Below are positions 9,501 through 18,168 of a stretch of 64,000 nucleotides of DNA, one piece after another. The notes beneath the pieces were generated by a model. That model had not been told where the DNA came from. It worked only from the letters and a program-made list of their open reading frames with translations, and did no database searches. How positions within the stretch are numbered: the stretch's first letter is position 1; each line of letters begins with the position of its first letter. The position numbers and the translations under genes are program-made. The stretch is from positions 14,302 through 78,301 of the forward strand of contig JAAVAP010000013.1 in assembly GCA_014804005.1 (NCBI GenBank), written 5' to 3'. The DNA is from Treponema sp. (lineage in GTDB: Bacteria > Spirochaetota > Spirochaetia > Treponematales > Treponemataceae).

Positions 9501-9686
9501 GCCGAGTCGCAGTGCTTAACGAGTTTTGTCTTGCTCGCGTCGCTCGCATTTTTGTCTGCTGCGAGATACGCCAACGCTCCGCTGCGAATGCGTCGGGGTT
9601 TGCCGATGTTTTCACGATGACGAAAAATTATTGCATTTTTTCCCGATTCGTGGTAAACTGTTTTATATTTTTTATCGAGGTGTTTT

Positions 9687-10982
9687 ATGTCTTATGCCGT
9701 AAGCGCGTTTTTGGGAAGCCACGGGTTCGTCGAACATGCAGATGTCGCGTCCGTCGCCGATTCGATTCTTTTTGATATGGACGAGGGCTTGCACAGGCGC
9801 AAGTCCGACCAAGATATGATCCGCACTTGGCTTTCCAAGCCCGAAAAGACTTGCGTGAACAAAAGCGTCATCGTGATTGACGCGGGCGGAACGAATTTCC
9901 GTTCTTGCCTCGTGACGTTCGACGGCGAGGGAAAGGGCGAAATCAGTTTCATGGAAAAGACCCGGATGCCGGGCGTGGAGCGCGAGCTAGGGCGCAAGGA
10001 ATTTTTCGACCAAATTGCTTCGAATTTGGAGCATCTCAAGGACAAGGCGGACTGCATCGGATTTTGCTTTTCGTATCCAATGGAAATCACCGAGGACGGC
10101 GACGGAATTTTGCTTGGCTTTTCGAAGGAAGTGAAGGCGCCGGAAGTCGTGGGAAGCCACATCGGAAAATGCCTTTCGGACGCGCTTGTGGAGCACGGCT
10201 GGAAACGCCCGAAGCGGATCGCTCTTTTGAACGACACTGAGGCCGCGCTTTTGGCGGGAGTTTTTTCTTCTGCGGGCGGAAAAAAATATTCGAGCTATGT
10301 CGGATTCATATTGGGAACGGGAATGAACGCCGCCTACATTCAGGGCGCGTCGAGCGAAATCGGGATCGAAAAATCCGAAATCATCGTCTGCGAAGTAGGG
10401 AAGTTCTGCAAGATTCCGCGCAGCTCGTTCGACATTGAATTCGACAAAAACAGCGCGAAGCCCGGAACTTTCTTCATGGAAAAATCTTCGTCGGGCGCGT
10501 ATTTGGGGCCGATTTCGTTTTACGCTTTGCAGGCGGCGGCGCGAGACGGACTTTTCAGCAAAAATTTGGCGGAAAAAATCCTCGAAATGAAAAATCTCAC
10601 TCTGATTGAGCTTGACACGTTCTTGCACACGCCGTACAACACGAATTCCACATTGGGCGCGATGCTCGCGGAAAACGGCTCGGCGCAGGATTACGAGCGC
10701 GTTTTCGAAATTTTGGACGCGATCGTGGAACGCTCGGCGCGGCATGCGGCGGCGATTCTCGTGGCGAACGTCGTAAAAAGCGGAGAGGGCAAAGATCCCA
10801 CGAAGCCCGTCTGCATCGTCTGCAACGGAACGACGTATTACAAGACGCACAAAATCGCATTGCGCGTTCAAAGTTACCTCGAGGAAATCCTTTCGAAGCA
10901 GCGCGGACTTTATTGGGAAACCGTCTGCGTGGAAAACGACATAACGATGGGCACGGCGATAGCCGCAATGGTTGAAAAGTAA
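9687..10982 (+). CDS. Hexokinase family protein
   Basis: VIVIDAGGTNFRSCLVTFDG phosphate-binding motif; IALLNDTEAALLAG; GFILGTGMNAAYI; VCIVCNGTTYYKT. Confidence 0.85.
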   Translation: MSYAVSAFLGSHGFVEHADVASVADSILFDMDEGLHRRKSDQDMIRTWLSKPEKTCVNKSVIVIDAGGTNFRSCLVTFDGEGKGEISFMEKTRMPGVERELGRKEFFDQIASNLEHLKDKADCIGFCFSYPMEITEDGDGILLGFSKEVKAPEVVGSHIGKCLSDALVEHGWKRPKRIALLNDTEAALLAGVFSSAGGKKYSSYVGFILGTGMNAAYIQGASSEIGIEKSEIIVCEVGKFCKIPRSSFDIEFDKNSAKPGTFFMEKSSSGAYLGPISFYALQAAARDGLFSKNLAEKILEMKNLTLIELDTFLHTPYNTNSTLGAMLAENGSAQDYERVFEILDAIVERSARHAAAILVANVVKSGEGKDPTKPVCIVCNGTTYYKTHKIALRVQSYLEEILSKQRGLYWETVCVENDITMGTAIAAMVEK

Positions 10983-11053
10983 TCGTTAATAGCCGCGCGA
11001 TTTCTTCCGATATTGAAATTGCTAGGCTATAACTTGAGTTCAGGTGGTGGAAA

Positions 11054-11683
11054 GTGGCAAAAGGCAGTTCTTTGGGGAAAACCGTAGTTCTTCTCTTTCT
11101 TCTGATAATTCTCGTTTTGGGCGGACTTCTGTGGTTCGACTTTTTGGGAGTCATCCGCGTGAAAAATCTTTTTGCGCCCGTCTACAAACTTTTCGGACTT
11201 ACGCCTCAGACTTCTGCGACTTCCACTTCGTCGAAGCCGCTTTCCGCAGACTTGGACTTGGATCGACTTGCAAAGCAGCGTGAAGCCTTGGACATTTACC
11301 GCGAGGAACTTGAAAAGCGCGAGGGCGATTCGAGCCTTGCCGAGGATCAAAATCGAAGGCTCGCCGAAGAAATCGCCGAACGCGAAAAAAATCTCGAAGA
11401 ACGCGAAAAAACATTCAACAATCTCGTAAAAATGTACGATGATAGAAATGTAAACATCGAACAAATTGCGGCGAACCTTGAAGGAATGCCGCCACGCGCT
11501 GCTGTCGATATTCTCGTGGCAATGGACGACCAAATCGTCATCGACGTGCTGCGAAAAGTTACCGAACGAGCGGAGGCATCCGGCACTGCTTCGATGGTGG
11601 CATATTGGCTTTCGCTCATGCCCGCAGAACGCGCGGCCCTTGTCCAGCGCAAGATGACGAGCAAGCCCACCGCGATCGAATGA
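11054..11683 (+). CDS. flbB: Periplasmic flagellar collar protein FlbB-like (MotE/MgtE_N-type domain)
   Basis: N-terminal TM helix, coiled coil, then NIEQIAANLEGMPPRAAVDILVAMDDQIVIDVLRKV; GTG start; immediately upstream of FliK-like/flgD/flgE as in other spirochaetes. Confidence 0.75.
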   Translation: MAKGSSLGKTVVLLFLLIILVLGGLLWFDFLGVIRVKNLFAPVYKLFGLTPQTSATSTSSKPLSADLDLDRLAKQREALDIYREELEKREGDSSLAEDQNRRLAEEIAEREKNLEEREKTFNNLVKMYDDRNVNIEQIAANLEGMPPRAAVDILVAMDDQIVIDVLRKVTERAEASGTASMVAYWLSLMPAERAALVQRKMTSKPTAIE

Positions 11684-11742
11684 AGCGACTTCCGTAAATC
11701 AAGTTTTGCGGATGCCGCAGGACGATGTTTTACGGAGGTTAA

Positions 11743-13230
11743 ATGCTTTCTGTCAACCTTAATTCAGTTCAAGATTTTTCGCAAATTCCTGCGCAAAAGA
11801 CCGAGCAATCTTTCGCCGCAGAAGGAAATTCATCGAAAGACTTTTTTTCGATGCTCAGCGAAAACTTGAGCAAACTCGGCGAAAAAAAATCTCCCGAAAT
11901 TGAGACGCAAAATTCCGCCCAAGTTCAGCGCGAAAAATTCCGCGAGGAAAAATCCATAGATTCTTCCGATTCTTCGCCGAAGGAAATTTCCGAAAAGCCT
12001 GTTTCTCCTGAAAAAAAATCTTCTGAAACTGACGAAAAAAAACTCGCGCATGACGAAAAGAAAGGCGAAAAAAAACTTGCTTCAAAAAACGAAGATGAAG
12101 GCGAAAAAGTTTCGCGCGAAAAAAATCTGAAAACGGACGAAATTTTGCAGGGCGCGGTTTTTGCGAACGCCTGCGATGCGAAAAAAACTTCCGCAAAAAA
12201 ATCGGAAAATATTGAAGGAAAGAAAATCGCGCGCGCGGAAAACGAAAAAAAATCGCAGAAGAATTCCGGCATTGATTCGGAAAAAGATTTGCGCGCTTCC
12301 GCCGAAAATTTTTCGGATTTGGAAAACTTGCGCGTCGGGCTTGCGAAGAAAAATTTTCTTTCCGAAGCGGCATATTCCGCGCGTGAAAACGATTCGCCCA
12401 ACGAAAATGTCGATGCCGAAATTATTTCCGAACTTCCGATTTCCGCGACGCTTGTCAAAAACGCGGATTCAAAATCTTTCGAGCCTGCTTTGAAAAACGC
12501 GAGGGATTTTTCTTCCGAAAATGCGATTTCCGCAAAATTGAAAAAGGAAGCGAAAATCGGCGTAATCGAAGTGAAGGATCTTCGCACGAACGCGGAATCC
12601 GCGCAGACGGAAACGAAAGGTTTGAAAAAGGATTTTGTGCGCGCGGTGCAGAATGATTCGCAGGGCGGCGGAATTGAGCTTACGATGGATTTGGCGGCGA
12701 ACGGCGAAAAGAACATCCTTTCGCTCGATTCTCAAAGCGCGGCCGCCGACGGCTCGAATTTCCAGGCGATGCTCAAAAATCAAATCACGCAGAACGCTGG
12801 CGAATTTGTCCGCGCGGGAAACATCGTCCTTCGCGACAATGATTCGGGCACAATCAATTTGGTTTTGCATCCTGAATCTTTGGGCAACGTGAAAATCGGA
12901 CTTGAGCTTTCGGGAAAGACCGTGATGGGACACATCGTCGTGGCTAGCCGCGAGGCGTTCAACGCATTCGGCGACGGCGCGGACGTCTTGCGCAACGCTT
13001 TCATTCAAAGCGGATTCGAGGACGCGAAATTCGACGTGAGTTTTGCCGGAAGCGAAATGCAATTCGCGCAGCAAAATCGCGGCGGACAAGATGACGATTC
13101 TTCCATGCGGCAGGGCAAAAAAATTTATGGCGAATTTGTCGAAGAAAACATTTCAGTTGGATTTGAAAATGCCGATAAAAATATAGGCAACGTTTTGTCT
13201 TCGAGCAATTCGATAGATGTCGTCGCATAA
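11743..13230 (+). CDS. fliK: FliK-like flagellar hook-length control protein
   Basis: Low-complexity K/E/S-rich N-terminus; conserved C-terminal Flg_hook-like domain (GTINLVLHPESLGNVKIGLELSGKTVMGHIVVASREAFNAF); position before flgD. Confidence 0.8.
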   Translation: MLSVNLNSVQDFSQIPAQKTEQSFAAEGNSSKDFFSMLSENLSKLGEKKSPEIETQNSAQVQREKFREEKSIDSSDSSPKEISEKPVSPEKKSSETDEKKLAHDEKKGEKKLASKNEDEGEKVSREKNLKTDEILQGAVFANACDAKKTSAKKSENIEGKKIARAENEKKSQKNSGIDSEKDLRASAENFSDLENLRVGLAKKNFLSEAAYSARENDSPNENVDAEIISELPISATLVKNADSKSFEPALKNARDFSSENAISAKLKKEAKIGVIEVKDLRTNAESAQTETKGLKKDFVRAVQNDSQGGGIELTMDLAANGEKNILSLDSQSAAADGSNFQAMLKNQITQNAGEFVRAGNIVLRDNDSGTINLVLHPESLGNVKIGLELSGKTVMGHIVVASREAFNAFGDGADVLRNAFIQSGFEDAKFDVSFAGSEMQFAQQNRGGQDDDSSMRQGKKIYGEFVEENISVGFENADKNIGNVLSSSNSIDVVA

Positions 13231-13684
13231 AGAGGTGAAGATGGAATTCAACGCTACAATGAGTCCTGCCGAAAAACTTCAGGTGAACGCCGAAGTGGAC
13301 AGGTTCAACAAATTGCAAAACGCGAATGGACGCGCGCCGAGTCAGGAATTGGGCAAGGATGATTTTCTAAAGCTTTTGATGACGCAGATGACGCATCAAG
13401 ATCCTATGTCGCCAATGGACAACAGCCAGTTCATCGCGCAGATGGCGCAGTTCACTAGCCTTGAACAGATGTACAACATGAGCAACGGCTTTACGAAGAT
13501 GGCGCAGTTGATGGGAACGAGCGAAGCGGCCGGCACTGTCGGAAAGGTCGTCGAACTTGACATGGGAGACGGTCAAACTGTTACTGGGGTCGTGGACGGA
13601 TTCACTCGCGGCGAAAAACCGCAAGTCCAAGTGAACGGAAATTTCTACGATATGAATTATGTAAAAGCAGTCTATGCTAATTGA
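13217..13684 (+). CDS. flgD: Flagellar hook capping protein FlgD
   Basis: LGKDDFLKLLMTQMTHQDPMSPMDNSQFIAQMAQFTSLEQM signature. Confidence 0.95.
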   Translation: MSSHKEVKMEFNATMSPAEKLQVNAEVDRFNKLQNANGRAPSQELGKDDFLKLLMTQMTHQDPMSPMDNSQFIAQMAQFTSLEQMYNMSNGFTKMAQLMGTSEAAGTVGKVVELDMGDGQTVTGVVDGFTRGEKPQVQVNGNFYDMNYVKAVYAN

Positions 13685-13702
13685 TAAACCGAGGGTAGCG
13701 AT

Positions 13703-15097
13703 ATGATGAGATCACTTTGGTCCGGCGTTTCCGGAATGCAGAATCACCAAACGAAAATGGACGTTGTTGGAAACAACATCGCCAACGTAAACACGAACGG
13801 CTTCAAAAAAGGCCGCGCGGATTTTCAGGACATGATAAGCCAGCAGCTTTCGGGCGCGGCGGCTCCCACCACGGAAGTGGGCGGCGTGAATCCGAAAGAA
13901 GTCGGACTTGGCGTGCAGACGGCTGCAATTCACACGATTTTCACGCAGGGCAACTTGCAGTCCACCGGAGTTTCCACCGATGTCGCGATTCAAGGCAATG
14001 GATTCTTCGTCTTGCAGAACGGCGAAAAAACATACTTCACTCGAAACGGCGCGTTCAGCCTGGACAAGGACGGAACTTTGGTCAATCCTGCGAACGGCTA
14101 CCGTGTGCAGGGCTGGATGGCTCGCGAATTGAACGGCGAGATGATCGTGCAGACTGCGGCGAGTCCCACCGACTTGACGATTCCTGTCGGCTCGAAAGAT
14201 CCTGCCAAGGCGACGCTCAACGTGAACTACGCCTGTAACTTGAACAAGAACACGCCCGAAATTCCGCCGGAGGGCGCGACACCCGCCGACATAGCGAAAG
14301 GCACTTGGGCGACCGAGCAGAAAATTTATGACAGCTTCGGAAACGAGCACATTTTGAGCATAGCGTTCACGCGAGTTGTGGGCGACCCGAACAGTTGGCG
14401 CGCCACGGTTCAAATCGATCCCGAAAACGCCGAGTTCACGCAGACGCGCGTCGGGCTTCAGACAACGGACGGACAGACGAACGAGTTCATCGTGAATTTT
14501 GACAACATGGGAACGCTTCGCTCAGTCACGGACAGCGCGGCGGCAGGCTCGAACGAAACAGGCGAAATAATTTTGCAGGCTTCTTTCGCAGTTCCGGACG
14601 CGAATCCCGACGAGGACGGAAATCCTTATCGCCAGACGTTCAATATCAATTTGGGCGAAATCGGCTCGATGAGAAACACGGTGACGCAAAGCGCGTCGCA
14701 AAGCTCGACAAAGGCGTTCTCGCAGGACGGCTACACGCTCGGCTATTTGGACAATTTCAAAATTGATTCAAGTGGAATCATCACGGGCGTTTATTCGAAC
14801 GGCACGAACAGAACGATTGGAAAAATCGCGCTCGCTTCGTTCACAAATCAAGGCGGCTTGGAAAAAGCCGGCGACAACACTTACGTCGAGTCGAACAACT
14901 CGGGACAGGCGAACATCGGCGAAAGCGGCATCGCGGGCAAAGGAAGCCTTCTTGCCGGCGCGCTCGAAATGTCGAACGTTGACCTTACCGACCAGTTCTC
15001 CGAAATGATCGTGACGCAGCGCGGCTTCCAGTCGAACGCGGCGACGATTCGCACGGCGGACACATTGCTTGAAACTGTGATTTCGCTCAAGCGATAA
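13703..15097 (+). CDS. flgE: Flagellar hook protein FlgE
   Basis: [45 protein letters not shown]-terminal [42 protein letters not shown]. Confidence 0.96.
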   Translation: MMRSLWSGVSGMQNHQTKMDVVGNNIANVNTNGFKKGRADFQDMISQQLSGAAAPTTEVGGVNPKEVGLGVQTAAIHTIFTQGNLQSTGVSTDVAIQGNGFFVLQNGEKTYFTRNGAFSLDKDGTLVNPANGYRVQGWMARELNGEMIVQTAASPTDLTIPVGSKDPAKATLNVNYACNLNKNTPEIPPEGATPADIAKGTWATEQKIYDSFGNEHILSIAFTRVVGDPNSWRATVQIDPENAEFTQTRVGLQTTDGQTNEFIVNFDNMGTLRSVTDSAAAGSNETGEIILQASFAVPDANPDEDGNPYRQTFNINLGEIGSMRNTVTQSASQSSTKAFSQDGYTLGYLDNFKIDSSGIITGVYSNGTNRTIGKIALASFTNQGGLEKAGDNTYVESNNSGQANIGESGIAGKGSLLAGALEMSNVDLTDQFSEMIVTQRGFQSNAATIRTADTLLETVISLKR

Positions 15098-15143
15098 TCG
15101 AATGAAAATCTAGCAGTGAGTTTTACAAAATAAAATTCGATGG

Positions 15144-15176
15144 AAAAGGTCGCCTGAAAAAAGGCGGCCTTTTTTG
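15144..15176 (+). terminator. Rho-independent terminator after flgE
   Basis: aaaaggtcgcct-gaaaa-aggcggcctttttt. Confidence 0.88.
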
Positions 15177-15225
15177 TGTTTCGAATTTTTTGGAAAAAGA
15201 ATTTTTTTTCCGCCTCAATTTTTTG

Positions 15226-16176
15226 TTAAAATTCGAAACGCGAATCCTTTATGAATTTTTCGAGGCTTTCCTGCCACTTGGGAATTTTTATTTTCATCGC
15301 GGAAATTATTTTTTCCTTGCTCAAAACCGAGTACGCCGGCCGTTCGACTTTTGCGCCGAATTCCTCGGAAGTGCAGGGTTGCAAAACGCATTCGTTTTGG
15401 ATGCGCCTGTATTTTTTCAGAAGCCGCTGAATCTCAAGCGCGAATCCGTACCATGAAGTTTCGCCTAAATTCGAAAAATTGTAGATGCCGTAGGGAATCG
15501 ATTTTTTCCTGAAAATATCCGTGCCCGCTTTGTCCGAAATTTTTATGATTTTCAAAATGGCATCCGCCAAATCTGCGGCAAATGTTGGCGTTCCGCGCTG
15601 ATCGGAAACGACTTCTATTTGCGGCTTTGATTCCATCAATCGAGCCATCGTCGTGACGAAATTCGGGCGGCCGAATCCGTAGAGCCAAGAAGTGCGCAGA
15701 ATGAAAAATTGCGTCATCGTTTTTTGGATTTCGTCTTCGCCGAGAGATTTCGTGAGGCCATAAATTCCAAGCGGATTTTTCTTTGCGTCCTCGTCGTAAG
15801 GATGCGATGACGCGACGTCGAAAACGTAGTCGGTTGAAATGTGGATGAGTTTTGCGCCGCAATCCCTCGCCACTCGCGCGATGTTTTTCACTGCGTCCAC
15901 GTTGAGGGCGGTGGCGGCGTTCTTTTCTTTTTCGGCTTTTTCCACCGCAGTGTAGCCGGAACAGTTTACGATCCATTCGATTTTCGCGCGCTGTCCTTGG
16001 GCTTTGTGGCTCGCCAAATAATTTTGGGTTTCGCATTTTTCGGTAAAATCTTTGAGCGCATTGTAGTCGCGCGCGTCAACGTCGCTTGCCGTGGCGGCGA
16101 GCGGAATTTTTTCTTTTTGTGCTGCGTGGCAAACTTCTGCGCCGAGCATTCCTGTAGAACCGATGACCCAAATCAT
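15226..16176 (-). CDS. rfbD: dTDP-4-dehydrorhamnose reductase (RmlD/RfbD-like SDR)
   Basis: MIWVIGSTGMLGAEV; IVNCSGYTAVEKAEKE; LIHISTDYVFD; GIYGLTKSLGE. Confidence 0.87.
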   Translation of the reverse strand: MIWVIGSTGMLGAEVCHAAQKEKIPLAATASDVDARDYNALKDFTEKCETQNYLASHKAQGQRAKIEWIVNCSGYTAVEKAEKEKNAATALNVDAVKNIARVARDCGAKLIHISTDYVFDVASSHPYDEDAKKNPLGIYGLTKSLGEDEIQKTMTQFFILRTSWLYGFGRPNFVTTMARLMESKPQIEVVSDQRGTPTFAADLADAILKIIKISDKAGTDIFRKKSIPYGIYNFSNLGETSWYGFALEIQRLLKKYRRIQNECVLQPCTSEEFGAKVERPAYSVLSKEKIISAMKIKIPKWQESLEKFIKDSRFEF

Positions 16177-16257
16177 TTTTACAGAATATCACGTTGCGGA
16201 AAAAAAATCAACATACTTCGACGCAAGCACGAATCAATACTGGAAATGCTTTTGCAT

Positions 16258-16289
16258 AAAAAAAGCCTTTCGCTTTTGCGAAAGGCTTT
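16258..16289 (-). terminator. Terminator of the tRNA-His/Arg/Lys cluster
   Basis: Perfect 12-bp stem (aaagcctttcgc-tttt-gcgaaaggcttt) followed on the minus strand by a T tract, directly at the tRNA-Lys 3' end. Confidence 0.85.
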
Positions 16290-16361
16290 GAGCCATGCCG
16301 GCTTCGAACCAGCGACCCACAGATTAAGAGTCTGTTGCTCTACCAGCTGAGCTAATGGCCC
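16289..16361 (-). tRNA. tRNA-Lys (CTT anticodon)
   Basis: Minus-strand cloverleaf gggccat...cagaCTCTTAAtctg...ggttcgaagcc...atggctca; 7-bp acceptor stem. Confidence 0.93.
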
Positions 16362-16402
16362 ATAAAAAATTGCATCGTGTCGGCAAGCGAATCACTTTGC
16401 TT

Positions 16403-16476
16403 TGCGTCCGACAGGATTCGAACCTGCTACCACCGGATTCGAAGTCCGGGACTCTATCCAGATGAGCTACGAACGC
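16403..16476 (-). tRNA. tRNA-Arg (TCG anticodon)
   Basis: Minus-strand gcgttcg...ccggaCTTCGAAtccgg...ggttcgaatcc...cggacgca. Confidence 0.93.
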
Positions 16477-16507
16477 GAATCGTGGACATTTTTCTTGCGA
16501 AAAATCG

Positions 16508-16580
16508 GGTGCCTGATGGGGATCGAACCCACGACAACCAGATCCACAATCTGGCGCTCTACCGCTGAACTACAGGCACC
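16508..16580 (-). tRNA. tRNA-His (GTG anticodon)
   Basis: Minus-strand ggtgcctg...ccagaTTGTGGAtctgg...ggttcgatccc...caggcacc; encoded G-1:C73 typical of tRNA-His. Confidence 0.94.
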
Positions 16581-16797
16581 AAGTTATCGATAAAATTTAT
16601 TCTATCAGAAAATGCGCGTTTTTGTCAATAGCAAAGCGTGAAAATTTTTGAAAAAAAATCAATGTATCTTGACGCGCGAATCAAGTTGTCCCAACACATG
16701 AATCACGTAGAAAGGGCGGACCTCGCAACTGCATTCGTTTCATACAGAATTGCCTCGCGATGGAATGCGTCGTTTGCCAGCGCCACATCCGCGATTT

Positions 16798-17466
16798 TCA
16801 TTTTACCACGCCGCCATGATAATGGCATTCGTAGCATTTTTCGTCGTGGAAGAAAATTTCTTCGAAGCCTTGAAACCATTCCATTTCGCCTTGAATTTCG
16901 GTTTTGTAAAGAAACTCGCCTGCGGAAAAATGGCGCGGCCCGCGCGGAAACTGTTCCGTGCAGTTTCGCAAAGCGGATTTCAAAAAGTCGCCTGAAAAAT
17001 TTTCGTTTAAAACTCTTCCCGAATAATTCATCGCCCAAAGAGGCGAGCCGCTTTTCCAAACCGCCTCTTCGCCTGAGAATTTTTCTCCGCCAAGATAAGT
17101 GTCGATGTAAAGCCAGCCGTTTTCCTCGAAACGAAAATCGTGCGATTTGGGGCGGCTCGACTCGCATTGGCCAGACGCGGCCGCATAAGTGTTCTTCGCG
17201 GCCTTCGTCCTGAAAAGCGCGAGTTCGTGCATTTCGCTTGTTTTTGCGTGAACAAGCTTTTTTTCGCATTCGCTGTTTTTCACGAGATAGTCTATCGAAA
17301 CGCCGAAAATGCGGCTCAATTCGCAAAGGTTTTGAATGTCGGGGAACGCCTGCGCGCTTTCCCATCTTGCCACCGCTTGGCGCGAAATCCCGAGTGCTTG
17401 TGAAAGTTCTTCTTGCGTAATTTTGTGCTGCGCTCTCAATGTTTTTAGTTTTTCGTTGAAATTCAT
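16798..17466 (-). CDS. XRE-family transcriptional regulator with C-terminal DUF5680-like domain
   Basis: LKTLRAQHKITQEELSQALGISRQAVARWESAQAFPDIQNLCELSRIFGVSIDYL HTH; C-terminal YIDTYLGGEKFSGEEAVWKSGSPLWAMNYSGRV. Confidence 0.8.
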   Translation of the reverse strand: MNFNEKLKTLRAQHKITQEELSQALGISRQAVARWESAQAFPDIQNLCELSRIFGVSIDYLVKNSECEKKLVHAKTSEMHELALFRTKAAKNTYAAASGQCESSRPKSHDFRFEENGWLYIDTYLGGEKFSGEEAVWKSGSPLWAMNYSGRVLNENFSGDFLKSALRNCTEQFPRGPRHFSAGEFLYKTEIQGEMEWFQGFEEIFFHDEKCYECHYHGGVVK

Positions 17467-17730
17467 TTTTTCTCCTGTCTTTAATTAAAATTGCAACGTG
17501 AATTTTCAAAAACATTTTAGCATTTTTCTTTTTGAAATGAAATCACCCATAAGTTGCGATTTTGCAATTTTTTGGTTGCGCGATGAGGAACATAAATTTT
17601 CGCTACCTTTGGAAATAGCTTCTGCACCGTTTCGCTTCCGTAAGGGGCTTCAAAAAAATAGAAATTTTTCCTAAACAATTTTTCTGCGATTCCGATAATC
17701 TAAATGAATAATTGTAGGCGGAGGTCTTCT

Positions 17731-18159
17731 ATGGCAAGTGGCGAACTCGCCGCGCTTTTGGAGCAGGAAATCGCGCTCGTGGAAAAAATCCTTGAATGCC
17801 AGGCGAGCGTGTATTCCACGGTGAAGGAAAAAAATTGGGTGAATCTCGAGCGCGACATCGATTGCCTGAACGAACTTTCGTCGCAGTTTTCCGCGATGGA
17901 AGCAAAGCGCGATTCTTTGATCGCGAAGCAGGGCGAAGAAGGCGAAGATTCCCGCGAACTTTTGGCGAAGTTGCGTTCGCGCCTTTTGAAATCGAAGGTG
18001 CAGAATTTCGCGCTGAACACTTACATCGAGACGATGCAGAATTTCGTGCGAGGCGTTTTGGAAAACGCTGTTCCGCAAAGGCGCAACGTTTTGTATTCGC
18101 GCGAAGGAAAGATTCTCAAGCCCGAGCCGCAGAGCGTCGTGCTCAATAAGATTTTGTAG
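17731..18159 (+). CDS. flgN: FlgN-like flagellar export chaperone
   Basis: Small helical protein directly upstream of flgK; SD ggcggagg before ATG at 17731. Confidence 0.65.
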   Translation: MASGELAALLEQEIALVEKILECQASVYSTVKEKNWVNLERDIDCLNELSSQFSAMEAKRDSLIAKQGEEGEDSRELLAKLRSRLLKSKVQNFALNTYIETMQNFVRGVLENAVPQRRNVLYSREGKILKPEPQSVVLNKIL

Positions 18160-18168
18160 GAGGAAACT

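Noticed and set aside
11743-12400. Low-complexity Lys/Glu/Ser-rich N-terminal half of the FliK-like protein as a possible novel domain
   Set aside because: FliK-type hook-length rulers commonly have disordered, compositionally biased N-terminal regions.
16289-16580. tRNA cluster as a genomic-island attachment site
   Set aside because: No integrase or repeated tRNA 3' fragment found adjacent; the neighbouring XRE-DUF5680 gene alone is insufficient evidence.
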